A DNA stretch of 64,000 nt from Flavobacteriaceae bacterium CG2_30_34_30 (lineage in GTDB: Bacteria; Bacteroidota; Bacteroidia; Flavobacteriales; Flavobacteriaceae), in contig MNYN01000060.1 of the NCBI GenBank assembly GCA_001873105.1, forward strand, positions 81,404 to 145,403. Direction: 5' to 3'. Positions 9,500 through 18,750 of the stretch are shown here, in pieces. The notes beneath the pieces are model-generated. The model was not told where the DNA came from. It did no database searches and saw only the letters and a list, made by a program, of their open reading frames with translations. Each line of letters opens with the position of its first letter. Position 1 is the first letter of the stretch. Made by a program: the position numbers and the translations under genes.

Positions 9500-10894
9500 A
9501 TGAAAACCAATTCAAAAATACATTTTGAAATATCAGAACGCAAAGTGCTATTGCGTATTTTTGATGTGTTTTCTGTATTATTACTATTATACTTGGTTGG
9601 GATTTTATTTGATTTCGACTATTTTTCTATCTCTGCTGAACGTTGGGAATGGCTCATTATTTTGGCATTATACATTACTATTTTCGGAACCATTTTTGAA
9701 ATGTATGATTTGCAAAAAGCTAGTAAGGCAGAAATCGTTTTTAAAAATATTATATTGACAGTTTCCTTAACGGTACTTTTCTATTTATTAACACCTTTTT
9801 ATACACCAACTCTTCCAAACAATAGGCTACAAATAGTGTATTTCTTTGTGGCAATAGTTGTAGCTTTATTTTTATGGAGGTTAGCATATATTACTTTTAT
9901 TTCTTCACCTCGATTTTACAAACGAATTTTGCTTCTTGGTAATGCATCCAATATTGGCATAATGACCGATGCCATTGAAAAATCGGATCCGAATTATAAA
10001 GTGGTAGGATATATTGATACGGGTAAAGAAAATATTAATAATTGTACCTATGAAGATATTCAAAAATTTACAACTTTAGATATAAAGAAAATTATTAAAG
10101 AACATTCCGTTTCAGAAATTGTAGTGGCAACAGGTATCTCAAAAAAAGTTTCGGTACCTATTTATAATGAATTGTTAGATTTATTAGAAAGAGGGTTTCC
10201 CATTAAAGAATATGAACAAGTGTATGAAGAGCTTACCTTTCGAGTCCCTGTACATCATGTAGATAAAGATTTTTATCGTTATTTTCCGTTTAGCCGAAGC
10301 AATCAAAACAAATTGTATTTGCTATTTCATCAAGCTACAAATATTATACTTTCTGTACTAGGAATTGCCATAGGTATTGCTTTGTTGCCATTTATTATGA
10401 TTGGGAATCTAATCGGTAACAGAGGAGCACTATTTTATTTTCAAGAGCGGGTTGGTAAACATGGTAACACATTTTTTATTATAAAGTTTAGAAGTATGGT
10501 AAAAAATGCAGAAAAAGATGGTGCTGTTTGGGCATCAAAAGAGGATGGAAGAGTAACTAAATTTGGTCGCATTCTCCGAAAAACACGTATTGACGAAATA
10601 CCTCAGTTTATCAATATTTTAAAGGGAGATATGAGCGTAATTGGTCCAAGACCGGAACGACCTGTTTTTGTGAAAGAACTTTCCAAGGAAATTCCATTTT
10701 ATGAAATTAGGCACATCATTAAACCGGGACTAACAGGATGGGCTCAGGTGAAAGGCAATTATGCCGCATCTAAAGAAGATGCCCTTGAAAAATTGCAATA
10801 TGACTTGTTTTATATTAAAAAACGAAGCTTATTTTTAGACTTAAATATTCTTTTAAAAACACTAAGTACTGTAATATTTTATCGAGGGTATTGA
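9500..10894 (+). CDS. Polyprenyl glycosylphosphotransferase (initiating sugar transferase, WbaP/WcaJ type)
   Basis: 464 residues. Four N-terminal membrane segments (about 15-130), a Rossmann-like CoA-binding-type segment (about 135-260, RILLLGNASNIG), one further membrane helix (about 280-300), and a C-terminal bacterial sugar-transferase domain: FQERVGKHG, IIKFRSMVKNAE, RKTRIDEIPQFINILKGDMS, VIGPRPERP, PGLTGWAQVKG and YDLFYIKKRS. It links the first sugar-1-phosphate to undecaprenyl phosphate, starting a capsule, exopolysaccharide or O-antigen repeat. It is the last gene of a three-gene group with the polymerase and GT4 genes; no flippase is visible nearby, so the rest of the pathway is encoded elsewhere. 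Confidence 0.94.
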   Translation: MKTNSKIHFEISERKVLLRIFDVFSVLLLLYLVGILFDFDYFSISAERWEWLIILALYITIFGTIFEMYDLQKASKAEIVFKNIILTVSLTVLFYLLTPFYTPTLPNNRLQIVYFFVAIVVALFLWRLAYITFISSPRFYKRILLLGNASNIGIMTDAIEKSDPNYKVVGYIDTGKENINNCTYEDIQKFTTLDIKKIIKEHSVSEIVVATGISKKVSVPIYNELLDLLERGFPIKEYEQVYEELTFRVPVHHVDKDFYRYFPFSRSNQNKLYLLFHQATNIILSVLGIAIGIALLPFIMIGNLIGNRGALFYFQERVGKHGNTFFIIKFRSMVKNAEKDGAVWASKEDGRVTKFGRILRKTRIDEIPQFINILKGDMSVIGPRPERPVFVKELSKEIPFYEIRHIIKPGLTGWAQVKGNYAASKEDALEKLQYDLFYIKKRSLFLDLNILLKTLSTVIFYRGY

Positions 10895-10904
10895 TTTTAT
10901 TGGT

Positions 10905-11065
10905 GAACTCATCTTGACTTTTTCCAATTGGTTAAAAAATTGCTCTTTTGAGCCTGCTTTTTGTCATTTTCTACTTCCGTAGCTCTGCTATGCAACTCAA
11001 AAATGCCTTCGATCAGACTCAAAATAGCTAATTTTCACTTCAATCAAAAAAGTCAAGATGAGTTC
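10905..11065. repeat. Small dispersed element with 19-bp terminal inverted repeats, copy 1
   Basis: About 161 bp bounded by perfect 19-bp inverted repeats (10905-10923 and 11047-11065, arm GAACTCATCTTGACTTTTT), with no ORF inside. The left half (about 10905-11007) is clearly related, in reverse orientation, to 42967-43070, including the shared core TTCCGTAG and GCTATGCAACTCAAAAA. Two diverged copies in 64 kb suggest a MITE-like or REP-like repeat. It lies 11 bases after the sugar transferase stop and could fold into a long stem that also ends its transcript. The rest of the 351-base gap (11066-11245) is AT-rich, with nothing recognised. Confidence 0.75.
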
Positions 11066-11245
11066 AGTACTAAGAATATTTTTTCAATACTTCTATGTTA
11101 AAATTTTTGATTACCAATGTTAAATTTACTCTAGCATGTTTTTTGAATCTATTTTTTTAGTAAATTAGGCTTGTTAATTTTAATCTCCCTGCCTATTCAA
11201 CATAGTTACTCTTTTAAGCCTTAAATTTAATTTAAACTCATAATT

Positions 11246-11443
11246 ATGGCAAGAGCTATGTTTGATTATACAAAAGCCGTACTTGCAAAGGTCAGTTTTG
11301 ATGCTACCTTATTCTGCAAAGAACTTCAAAAAGCACTACAACGTTTACTCCCTTATGAAATTGAGGAGTTGAAAGTTTGGGTAAATTCCCTTATCAAACA
11401 AAACCCGGATTTAAACCAATGTTTAATTTATTTGAAACCATAA
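11246..11443 (+). CDS. Small uncharacterised protein (65 aa)
   Basis: 65 residues, MARAMFDYTK at the start and NQCLIYLKP at the end; no signal peptide or membrane segment. The composition (RLLPYEIEELKVWV) is that of a compact, mostly helical cytoplasmic protein with two cysteines. It looks like a real gene: normal amino-acid usage, an isolated ATG after an AT-rich leader, and no competing frame. I have the impression that similar short proteins occur across Flavobacteriaceae, but I cannot confirm this here. It stands alone between the inverted-repeat element and oxyR (convergent). Function unknown. Confidence 0.65.
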   Translation: MARAMFDYTKAVLAKVSFDATLFCKELQKALQRLLPYEIEELKVWVNSLIKQNPDLNQCLIYLKP

Positions 11444-11548
11444 ATATATTTCGGGCTTTCTAAAAAGGGTGTAGATTTATTTTATTTGTATTTATTTTTA
11501 AGTGTTGTTAAATACAAACGCAATTAGTTATTTAAATTTATTATCTTT

Positions 11549-12499
11549 TTAGTAAGCCCTTTTATTTTTCACAGGACTTATTATTTTTACATCTTGAAAA
11601 GCAATAGCTCCCCTAACAATGCCGGAAATAACATCATATAAAGCATTAACAATTTGTGGCTTTAATTCGCTTTTATTTTGAATGATACTTACTTCTCTTG
11701 CTGGTTGGGGTGCTAAAAAGTGGCGTAGATTTTTTCTTTCTGTTTCCTTTATATCGAGTGTGTGTAAATAGGGTAAAAGTGTCATTCCTAATCCTTCATT
11801 AACCAATTTAATAAGGGTTTCAAAACTTCCACTCTCTAATTGAAATGTATCCTCTGTGTGTTTTTTAAAAGTCTGGCATAAATTTATGATGCCATCTCTG
11901 AAACAATGTCCATCCTCTAGTAATAAAATATCGTTGAGGTCTAAATCTTCAACGGTAAGATTTTTTTTCTCAAACAATCTATGATTTTCCGGGATATAGC
12001 CCACAAACGGTTCATAGTAAATTACTCTTTCTGAAATAAATTCATTTACTAATGGGGTAGCTGCAATGGCTGCATCTAAATGGCCTTCATTTAGTTTTTT
12101 AATTATATCATGTGTATTTAGTTCTTCAATTTTTAAATGTACCTTGGGATGCCTTTTTGCGAATGTTTTTAAAAACATGGGTAATAAGGTTGGCATTACG
12201 GTGGGTATAATTCCTAATTTAAATTCACCACCCACATAGCCTTTATCCTGATCCACTACATCTTGCATTCTTTCGGCTTCTGCAACTATTTTTCGCGCTT
12301 GTGCAATTATTTTTTCGCCTATTGCGGTTAATTTGAGTGGTTTGGTGCTTCTGTCAAAAATAAGAATATCTAATTCTTCTTCTAGTTTTTGAATTTGCAT
12401 GCTAAGTGTAGGTTGGGTTACAAATATTTTTTCTGCAGCTCTTGTGAAGTTTTTGTATTCAGCAACTACTAAAACATATTTTAATTGGGTAATGGTCAT
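11549..12499 (-). CDS. oxyR: LysR-type peroxide sensor OxyR
   Basis: 316 residues from the ATG at 12499 (MTITQLKYVL); a longer frame opens at 12559, but its 20 extra residues do not fit the family. Winged HTH 1-60 (FTRAAEKIFVTQPTLSMQIQ), linker helix, and a LysR substrate domain from about 90. In the motif EDGHCFRDGIINLC the cysteines fall exactly at 199 and 208, the same numbers as the redox pair of E. coli OxyR, and the flanking GHC-RD is conserved. So it should form the C199-C208 disulfide on H2O2 and activate catalase/peroxidase and iron-storage genes. No catalase or Dps gene is adjacent, so it acts in trans. Confidence 0.93.
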   Translation of the reverse strand: MTITQLKYVLVVAEYKNFTRAAEKIFVTQPTLSMQIQKLEEELDILIFDRSTKPLKLTAIGEKIIAQARKIVAEAERMQDVVDQDKGYVGGEFKLGIIPTVMPTLLPMFLKTFAKRHPKVHLKIEELNTHDIIKKLNEGHLDAAIAATPLVNEFISERVIYYEPFVGYIPENHRLFEKKNLTVEDLDLNDILLLEDGHCFRDGIINLCQTFKKHTEDTFQLESGSFETLIKLVNEGLGMTLLPYLHTLDIKETERKNLRHFLAPQPAREVSIIQNKSELKPQIVNALYDVISGIVRGAIAFQDVKIISPVKNKRAY

Positions 12500-12603
12500 T
12501 TTGTGGGTATTTCTTACACAAAGATATGTAGAATAAGAAAAATCTATTAAAGAAGTCAAAATTATTTTAAAAAATATTTCTGGAATTGAGAAAATATTTT
12601 TTT

Positions 12604-13935
12604 TTAAAGCAGCCCCCTTGCTTTAATTTCTATGTATTTATTGATGGTATTTACCGTTAAATCCTCAGGAGCAGTCAGTATGGTTTGAATCCCCCTTTTT
12701 TGGAGTTCGTTTACCATAACTTTTTTGTCAAATTGAAATTGCTTTGCAATGGTTTGGTCATATATTTCTGCAATGGAGGTAGCGTTTACAGTTGTAATTT
12801 TTGTAAGTTCGGTATTTTCAAAAAAGATAACCACAAGCACATGCTTTTTTGCTATGGCTTGTAAATAGGGTAGCTGCCTATATAAGGAGGAAATGTGTTC
12901 GAAATTAGTATACAAAAGTAAGAGACTTCGGTGGTTAATGCTTCTTTTTACTAAGGATTGAAGCGCACCAAAATCTGCATCTAAAAAATTGGTGTTTATG
13001 TTATAAAGAGATTCTAAAATGGTATTTAAATGTATTTTTTTGTTTTCAGCAGGAAGGTATTTTTTTACTTTATTTGAAAATTCTATAAGACCAGCTTTAT
13101 CTCCTTTTTTTAGTGCGATGTTTGAAAATGCTAAGGAACTATTTATGGCATAATCCAGTAATTTTAAACCGTTGAAGGGCATTTTCATCACTCTACTGGT
13201 ATCGATAATAGAATATATGGGTTGCATTTTTTCATCTTGGTATTGGTTAACCATCAATTGTGCATTTTTTGCTGTTGCTTTCCAGTTTACATTTCTAATA
13301 TCATCGCCTACCACATATTCTTTTATTTGCTCAAACGCCATAGTGTTGCCAATACGGCGTATTTTTTTCATTCCTAAATGCGAAAGTCTGTTGCTTATTG
13401 CCAAAAAATCATACCGTTTCATTTGTATAAAAGAGGGATATACTTTTACCATTTGCTGGTTATTAAAAATAAATCGTCTGTTTATTAAGCTTATTTTTGA
13501 GGTGACAAAACAGTGTAGATTTCCAAAAACATATTCTCCTCGATCTACAGGCATTACACAATATTGGATGGTTTTTTGGTTCTTTCCGGAAAGCTTTATT
13601 TTTATTAAAAAATCTCTCTTTTGAAATTGTACAGGTAAGGCGTCAATAATCGCCACTTTTATGGGAAATAGATAGTTGTTTTTAAGTTGAATTTGAACCT
13701 CATTACTATCGCTGTTTGAAAATTTTTCTGGTAAAATACGTTGTCCCTCAAATCCTTTTCCGCTATAAAGCATACTAACTTCCATTAGTATAAAAACTGC
13801 AAATACTAAAACAGAAATCCAAATAATGCCATATAAATTAGTAAACCAATAGGAAATTAAAAAAAGGAATGCAAAAGCCACCATCACATAATAAAAACGT
13901 GAAGTAAGGTATAGAGATTTTAGAATTGCTAACAA
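12604..13935 (-). CDS. DUF58 domain-containing membrane protein
   Basis: 443 residues. Two N-terminal membrane helices (about 10-60) precede a beta-rich region, then the DUF58 signature FEQIKEYVVGDDIRNVNWKA at about 205-225, then a von Willebrand A-like half (YSIIDTSRVM; LLLLYTNFE). The start is a TTG at 13935, one base after the MoxR stop; the next ATG (13884) would cut the first helix and the family-typical beginning (KSLYLTSRFYY). MoxR and DUF58 proteins work as ATPase plus VWA-like adaptor in envelope or metallo-cofactor assembly in several bacteria. The exact target here is unknown. Confidence 0.9.
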   Translation of the reverse strand: MLAILKSLYLTSRFYYVMVAFAFLFLISYWFTNLYGIIWISVLVFAVFILMEVSMLYSGKGFEGQRILPEKFSNSDSNEVQIQLKNNYLFPIKVAIIDALPVQFQKRDFLIKIKLSGKNQKTIQYCVMPVDRGEYVFGNLHCFVTSKISLINRRFIFNNQQMVKVYPSFIQMKRYDFLAISNRLSHLGMKKIRRIGNTMAFEQIKEYVVGDDIRNVNWKATAKNAQLMVNQYQDEKMQPIYSIIDTSRVMKMPFNGLKLLDYAINSSLAFSNIALKKGDKAGLIEFSNKVKKYLPAENKKIHLNTILESLYNINTNFLDADFGALQSLVKRSINHRSLLLLYTNFEHISSLYRQLPYLQAIAKKHVLVVIFFENTELTKITTVNATSIAEIYDQTIAKQFQFDKKVMVNELQKRGIQTILTAPEDLTVNTINKYIEIKARGLL

Positions 13936-13936
13936 C

Positions 13937-14935
13937 TTATCTTGGTATTTCTATGGATTGGGCTATACTATCAATTACAGTTTCTGGTGTCATACCTTCC
14001 ATTTCTCTTTCCGGAGAAAGAATAATACGATGACCAAGTACAGGAGCTAACGTTTTTTTTACATCTTCAGGAGTCACAAAATCGCGCCCTTGTATGGCCG
14101 CAAAAGCCTTAGAAGCGTTCATTATAGCAATAGAAGCTCTTGGGGAACCTCCTAAATATAAATGCGGATGGTTCCTCGTTTTATCTACTATTTGTGCGAT
14201 ATAGGTAAAAATTTTATCTTCAATAAGTACTTCTTGTACTAAGGAACGAAAGGTTTTTAAATTTGCTGAGGTTAAAACAGGTTTTATTTTATCTAAAGGG
14301 ATTTCTAATTTACGAACGTGGTGTGATTTTAAAATGAGTATTTCTTCTTGTAGATTTGGATATCCTACTTTTATTTTAAACAAAAAACGATCCAATTGTG
14401 CTTCCGGAAGAGCATAAGTGCCTTCTTGCTCTAAGGGGTTTTGTGTAGCGATGACCATAAAAGGATATTCCATTTCATATTTTGTGCCGTCCATAGTAAT
14501 TTGGCGTTCTTCCATCACTTCAAAAAGTGCAGATTGTGTTTTAGCTGGAGCTCTGTTTATTTCGTCAATAAGCACTATGTTTGAAAAAATGGGTCCTTTT
14601 TTAAATTCAAATTCAGAAATTTTCATGTTTAAAACTGAAGTTCCTAAAATGTCACTTGGCATTAAATCCGGTGTAAATTGTATGCGACTGAAGTTTGTTT
14701 TCAATGTTTTAGCAAAAAGTTTTGCTGTGATAGTTTTTGCAATTCCCGGAACACCTTCTATGAGTACATGACCATTTGCCAGTAGATTTACAATAAGTAA
14801 TTCTATAAAGTCATTTTGCCCAATTATAATTTTACTTAATTGTTCTTTTATTGCATGTACCGCTATTTTTAATTCCTCTAACGGAATTCTGGTATTAAAA
14901 TGTAATTCGTCGTTATTTGTTTGTTGATGTTCCAT
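13937..14935 (-). CDS. MoxR family AAA+ ATPase
   Basis: 332 residues. Walker A variant GVPGIAKT at 61-68, Walker B VLIDEINRAP (D124, E125), the MoxR motif ATQNPLEQEGTYALPEAQLD with sensor Asn, arginine-finger region, and a helical lid (GGSPRASIAI). MoxR ATPases act as chaperone-like remodelers together with VWA/DUF58 partners. The gene overlaps the end of the DUF4350 gene by 23 bases and is one base from the DUF58 gene, so the three are translationally linked. The substrate cannot be inferred from the sequence. Confidence 0.95.
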   Translation of the reverse strand: MEHQQTNNDELHFNTRIPLEELKIAVHAIKEQLSKIIIGQNDFIELLIVNLLANGHVLIEGVPGIAKTITAKLFAKTLKTNFSRIQFTPDLMPSDILGTSVLNMKISEFEFKKGPIFSNIVLIDEINRAPAKTQSALFEVMEERQITMDGTKYEMEYPFMVIATQNPLEQEGTYALPEAQLDRFLFKIKVGYPNLQEEILILKSHHVRKLEIPLDKIKPVLTSANLKTFRSLVQEVLIEDKIFTYIAQIVDKTRNHPHLYLGGSPRASIAIMNASKAFAAIQGRDFVTPEDVKKTLAPVLGHRIILSPEREMEGMTPETVIDSIAQSIEIPR

Positions 14936-16139
14936 CTACTTTTGTTTTAAAATGATTAATTTTTTGATACAATACTAGTAATTCTTCTTTACTAATAGTT
15001 GGCTTTTTTTGAATGTTTTCTATGCTTAAAAAAATTGATTTAACATCTTCCACAGATGAATTACTTCGCGATGCTAAGGCTTCAAAAAAACGTTGGTTAA
15101 TATGTTCAGTGGGCAAACGTAAGCGAGTGCGTATAAATTCAAAAAACAATGCTATTTGTTTTTTTGCAATTTCTAAATGCTCTTTCTTTTCTAGATACAT
15201 TCCTGCTATGGTTTGGGTATATTCGTAGGTTTTGTTTGTTAACGGCACTACTATCGGAATTGGCTTTTGTTTTCGTTTGCCTTCAAAGAGAATAAAAAGA
15301 ATACTGCCAAGCAACACAAAATAATACCCCCATTTTAAGTGTTTGTTTGCAAATAACAAATATAAAGGCGATTTACTTGTTTTTTTTCCGGTTTTATAGT
15401 GATTATCCCAGTAAATGGTTGTGTTATTATTTAGGTAGGAAAGTACATTTTGGGTGTGTTCTATATTATTTTCAGTGAGAATAAAATAATTTGTGAATAT
15501 TTCCGGTTGGTTGTGTAAGTACAAAAGGCCTTTTCCTATGGGCATTCTTATAAAATTGACTTTAGGTTTTGATATGGTAAGGGTATCATTAAATACTTGA
15601 GTTACCCCTAATACGGTGGTTTTAGCAGTGTCTATTTCTTTGAAATATAGTATAGGTACCTCTTTGTTTAAAAGAAAAGGAGTGGATGAGGTAAGTTTTT
15701 TGTTTACCAAATTTAATAGTGCACGAGTTTCAAAGTTACTGAAAAGAAATGCCGCACTTGTTTTCATTTTTAAAGAGTCTAAAAGTGCTTCACTATGGTA
15801 ATTTGCAGAGACAAATAGGGTGTTTCCTTTTTCTGTCCAAGCAAGTAGTTTTTCTAGTTCTGATTTATCAAAATTTACGGTATTATTTATAAAGAGGTAG
15901 GTTCCATAAAAGGAAGTATCTTTTAGCATTTCAAAGGGAGGTAGGTTAACTTCTTCAAGTTTATTTTTAAAAGTATCTTGCAGTAAATCAAATAACACAT
16001 AGGAGCCATAAGGTATTTTATCTTCGTTGGAATAACTAGGAAACCAACTTAAAGGAACCGGTTTGGTGGATTCAACATACACTAAGGCGGCAATTGTAAT
16101 CAGAAAACCTAGGGTCAATATTTTTTGAATCTTAGTCAA
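14913..16139 (-). CDS. DUF4350 domain-containing membrane protein
   Basis: 408 residues. One N-terminal membrane helix (about 8-24), then the DUF4350 domain with its usual PYGSYVLFDLL motif near 43, a glutamine-amidotransferase-like alpha/beta region (TLFVSANYHS), and a second membrane helix near 275-290 followed by a cytoplasmic helical tail. The start is TTG at 16139, eight bases inside the upstream DUF4129 gene; no ATG or GTG lies near it. This family recurs next to MoxR/DUF58 genes in Bacteroidota, and the present operon follows that pattern. Biochemical role unknown. Confidence 0.85.
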   Translation of the reverse strand: MTKIQKILTLGFLITIAALVYVESTKPVPLSWFPSYSNEDKIPYGSYVLFDLLQDTFKNKLEEVNLPPFEMLKDTSFYGTYLFINNTVNFDKSELEKLLAWTEKGNTLFVSANYHSEALLDSLKMKTSAAFLFSNFETRALLNLVNKKLTSSTPFLLNKEVPILYFKEIDTAKTTVLGVTQVFNDTLTISKPKVNFIRMPIGKGLLYLHNQPEIFTNYFILTENNIEHTQNVLSYLNNNTTIYWDNHYKTGKKTSKSPLYLLFANKHLKWGYYFVLLGSILFILFEGKRKQKPIPIVVPLTNKTYEYTQTIAGMYLEKKEHLEIAKKQIALFFEFIRTRLRLPTEHINQRFFEALASRSNSSVEDVKSIFLSIENIQKKPTISKEELLVLYQKINHFKTKVDGTSTNK

Positions 16140-16890
16140 TACGTTTAGGGATTTGTTGTTCTAAGTTGTTAAAAATTTGTTGGGCTTTCTTAAAATCTGT
16201 TTCTGAAACCGTAAAGTTACCATACCAGATATAATCATACACTGTGGTTGCTTTTATAAAATTACCCCTAATAGCTTCTTGAGTAATTTCTTTAATATAA
16301 TCGCTGTTTGTTTTGTCAAATTCGTAGGTTATCACTTTACCTTCGGCTAATTTTTTTAGTAGTAATAAGTAATAATAGCGCACCGCCAGGCGAAAATCTT
16401 TTTCTAATATAGCTTTTTCAATTAGTTCAGGAATGTGTTTACTTTTTATAATTTCTTCTTCATTGGTGTAAAAAACTTCGGGTTTCGGCTTTGATTTTAA
16501 TAGTTTAGCACCAATATTTAGTTTAAAAAATAACCAAACCACAAAGAGAAAAAGGCCAAAAACAATTAGGTAGGGTATGATTTTTACCAAAAAAACCAGA
16601 AAACTGTTTCCTTGGTAATCGCCTAATAACCAATTCCAAAATCCTGACCATATTCTTCCCAGCCATCGTTTAAATTTTAGCCAAGCATTGTCTTCGATTT
16701 CTTTTTCAGTATAATCAAAATCAGGGTTATCTTTAAAACTTTCGAGTTTTTTTTGGTCAAACCTCAAATTATTTATCTCACCATCGTGGTCATAAAGCAC
16801 CTTTTTTTCAAGAGGAATTGCAATAGAATCTTGGGCAATACCGCCAAAATAGAAGAAAAAAAGAAAAAGGATTAAAAATATTTTTTGCAT
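16132..16890 (-). CDS. DUF4129 domain-containing protein
   Basis: 252 residues. Signal peptide 1-20 (ends GGIAQ), an extracytoplasmic segment with many acidic residues, a membrane helix at about 100-125 (FLVFLVKIIPYLIVFGLFLF), then a cytoplasmic DUF4129 region (RLAVRYYYLLLLKKLAEGKV; YDYIWYGNF). DUF4129 often sits at the C-terminus of transglutaminase-like membrane proteins; here it occurs without a transglutaminase domain. Four bases separate it from the upstream membrane-protein gene and it overlaps the downstream DUF4350 gene, so it belongs to the MoxR operon. Confidence 0.85.
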   Translation of the reverse strand: MQKIFLILFLFFFYFGGIAQDSIAIPLEKKVLYDHDGEINNLRFDQKKLESFKDNPDFDYTEKEIEDNAWLKFKRWLGRIWSGFWNWLLGDYQGNSFLVFLVKIIPYLIVFGLFLFVVWLFFKLNIGAKLLKSKPKPEVFYTNEEEIIKSKHIPELIEKAILEKDFRLAVRYYYLLLLKKLAEGKVITYEFDKTNSDYIKEITQEAIRGNFIKATTVYDYIWYGNFTVSETDFKKAQQIFNNLEQQIPKRID

Positions 16891-16894
16891 TGGG

Positions 16895-17764
16895 TTACTC
16901 TCTATTGCCTATGGCATCGATGGCTTCTAAAGTGCCGGTATAATTTTTCTTTTCGTTTAAATTAAAATACACAAAACAGGATGCAATAACCAGTATTGTA
17001 TATAATAAATATTGTGCAATCATGGCGATACTGTTTAACGCTATATACACCCAATCAAATAATTGAGAAGGGTCAGCACCCGTTTCTTCGCTGATGGTAA
17101 AGGATTTAGAGAAAAAATAAATATACTGCGGGACCTGAAAAATGACAAGAATGATATAAAAAAGAATAATAACAATAAAAAAGGTTGCAAATGTATTCCA
17201 CCATTCGCCTTTGGTAAGCTTAAAACTTTGGCTTATCGTTTCGGTCGCATCTTTATTTTCAAAAATAGCTATAGAGTATGTTATTGCTAAAACCACTCCA
17301 AGATAAATACCCGGAAAGCCGCAAAATGCAAAACCAAACACTAAAAGTAAACCTACTAAAAAACTTAAGCCAAGTATATTCCAAAACGAATTTTTAACGC
17401 CATCTCTAACTAGCTGCTCTGAAACTTCCCCTTGGTTTTCAATATATGTTTTTATATAAGAAAGCACAGTACATTGTAGCATAGTATAGTAAACGACCAT
17501 GGAAATTATCATAATAATGATAGAAAAAATCACATCGGCAGAAAAAAGATTAAAATTTGTTTCATTAGAAAGAATATCATCAAAACCACTTAATGTTGTT
17601 TTGGCATAATAAATAAAAGAAAGTAAAATGACCAATAGCGCTGGACCGCATATTTTTAATATAAGTAAAAATAAGTCCTTGCCTTGCAGTCTTATAAATT
17701 TAAAAGTGTCGGTTAATATATCGCCTAAGTCACGTTGTTTTTTGAAATGAATCAATGGTTTCAT
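16895..17764 (-). CDS. Integral membrane protein of the MoxR/SpoIIM operon
   Basis: 289 residues with about six membrane segments (starting near 30, 75, 130, 160, 195 and 235), resembling the membrane domain of YciC/DUF975-like and glycerophosphodiester phosphodiesterase-type membrane proteins; no catalytic motif is seen. It begins 35 bases inside the 3' end of the SpoIIM-like gene and ends 4 bases before the DUF4129 gene, so translation is likely coupled. Probably part of a membrane complex with its neighbours; function unknown. Confidence 0.75.
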   Translation of the reverse strand: MKPLIHFKKQRDLGDILTDTFKFIRLQGKDLFLLILKICGPALLVILLSFIYYAKTTLSGFDDILSNETNFNLFSADVIFSIIIMIISMVVYYTMLQCTVLSYIKTYIENQGEVSEQLVRDGVKNSFWNILGLSFLVGLLLVFGFAFCGFPGIYLGVVLAITYSIAIFENKDATETISQSFKLTKGEWWNTFATFFIVIILFYIILVIFQVPQYIYFFSKSFTISEETGADPSQLFDWVYIALNSIAMIAQYLLYTILVIASCFVYFNLNEKKNYTGTLEAIDAIGNRE

Positions 17765-18713
17765 ATTTCTTTTTTATTTTTATTGGATAAAGTACATAAT
17801 AAAATAGAATTAAACTGAAAGAGCCGCTGATAATTACAATGGCCAGCCAGTCGGACATTTGGGTATGTCTAGTGACAAACCCTTCTAAAAATCCGGCAAT
17901 TATAAAAAAAGGAATGGTGCTTAACAAAATTTTCAAACCATCTTTTGCACCACGCATAAAAGATTGTAATCGCGTATAGGTACCCGGAAAAAGTAAGCTA
18001 TTTCCCATCACCAAACCTGCACAACCTCCAATAATGATAACAGAAATTTCAATAGTTCCATGAATCCATATCGTTCGGGCAGACTCCCAAAGCAATCCTT
18101 GTTCGTAGAAAAAATATTGAAAAGCGCCAAGCATTATGGCGTTTTGCATCAAAATATAAAGACTTCCCAAGCTTAAAAAGAGGCCAAAAACAAAGGCATT
18201 AAAAGCTACCCGAATGTTATTTATAGTAATGCCTAAAAACATATTTATTTCATTTATTTCTTTATAAACAGCCATAGGGTCTCCTTTTTCAATATTGTTC
18301 AACGTCATATTTACATAACCATCGCCCAAAATAAGGCGTACAAAATCTTTGTCGGTGGCTGATGAATAAGCACCTATGATTGAAAATAAAGCAAAAGTTA
18401 AAAATGCAATAGCCAATTGTTTTTGGTATTGAGCGAAAAAAAGTGGAAATTCGCGGGTGTAAAAAGTTATAAAACGAGAGCGGGATTCTCTTTTGGTTTT
18501 GTAAATTTTTTGATGTGCTACAATCGAAAGGCTATTTAAATATTTTAAAGTATTACTATGAGGATAAAAAGTTTGTGCGTAGCTAAGGTGGTCTGTAATT
18601 TCAATATATAAAGCACTTAATTCATCCGGGTTTGTCGAAAGGTTATTCCTCAGAATATTTTCAAAACGTAACCATTTTTCTTTATTTTGTTTTGCAAAAG
18701 CTGCCTCGCGCAT
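17730..18713 (-). CDS. Stage II sporulation protein M-like (SpoIIM / DUF95) membrane protein
   Basis: 328 residues from the ATG at 18713 (MREAAFAKQNKEKW), which fits the family better than a start eight codons upstream. Cytoplasmic N-terminal helical region (1-95), then about six membrane segments with the SpoIIM-type pattern NNIRVAFNAFVFGLFLSLGS and WIHGTIEISVIIIGGCAGLV. In sporulating Firmicutes SpoIIM drives engulfment with SpoIID/P; in Bacteroidota it occurs beside RDD and MoxR genes and its role is unknown. Divergent from the RDD gene with 37 bases between the starts, so the two promoters must overlap. Confidence 0.88.
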   Translation of the reverse strand: MREAAFAKQNKEKWLRFENILRNNLSTNPDELSALYIEITDHLSYAQTFYPHSNTLKYLNSLSIVAHQKIYKTKRESRSRFITFYTREFPLFFAQYQKQLAIAFLTFALFSIIGAYSSATDKDFVRLILGDGYVNMTLNNIEKGDPMAVYKEINEINMFLGITINNIRVAFNAFVFGLFLSLGSLYILMQNAIMLGAFQYFFYEQGLLWESARTIWIHGTIEISVIIIGGCAGLVMGNSLLFPGTYTRLQSFMRGAKDGLKILLSTIPFFIIAGFLEGFVTRHTQMSDWLAIVIISGSFSLILFYYVLYPIKIKKKYETIDSFQKTT

Positions 18714-18750
18714 CTTAGAAATTTTATAATGTATCAAAGAAACGTATTTA

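Noticed and set aside
13172..13624. Open frame of 150 codons on the plus strand
   Set aside because: Antisense to the DUF58 gene, composition rich in Ser, Phe and Ile as expected from a reversed membrane and beta-strand coding region.
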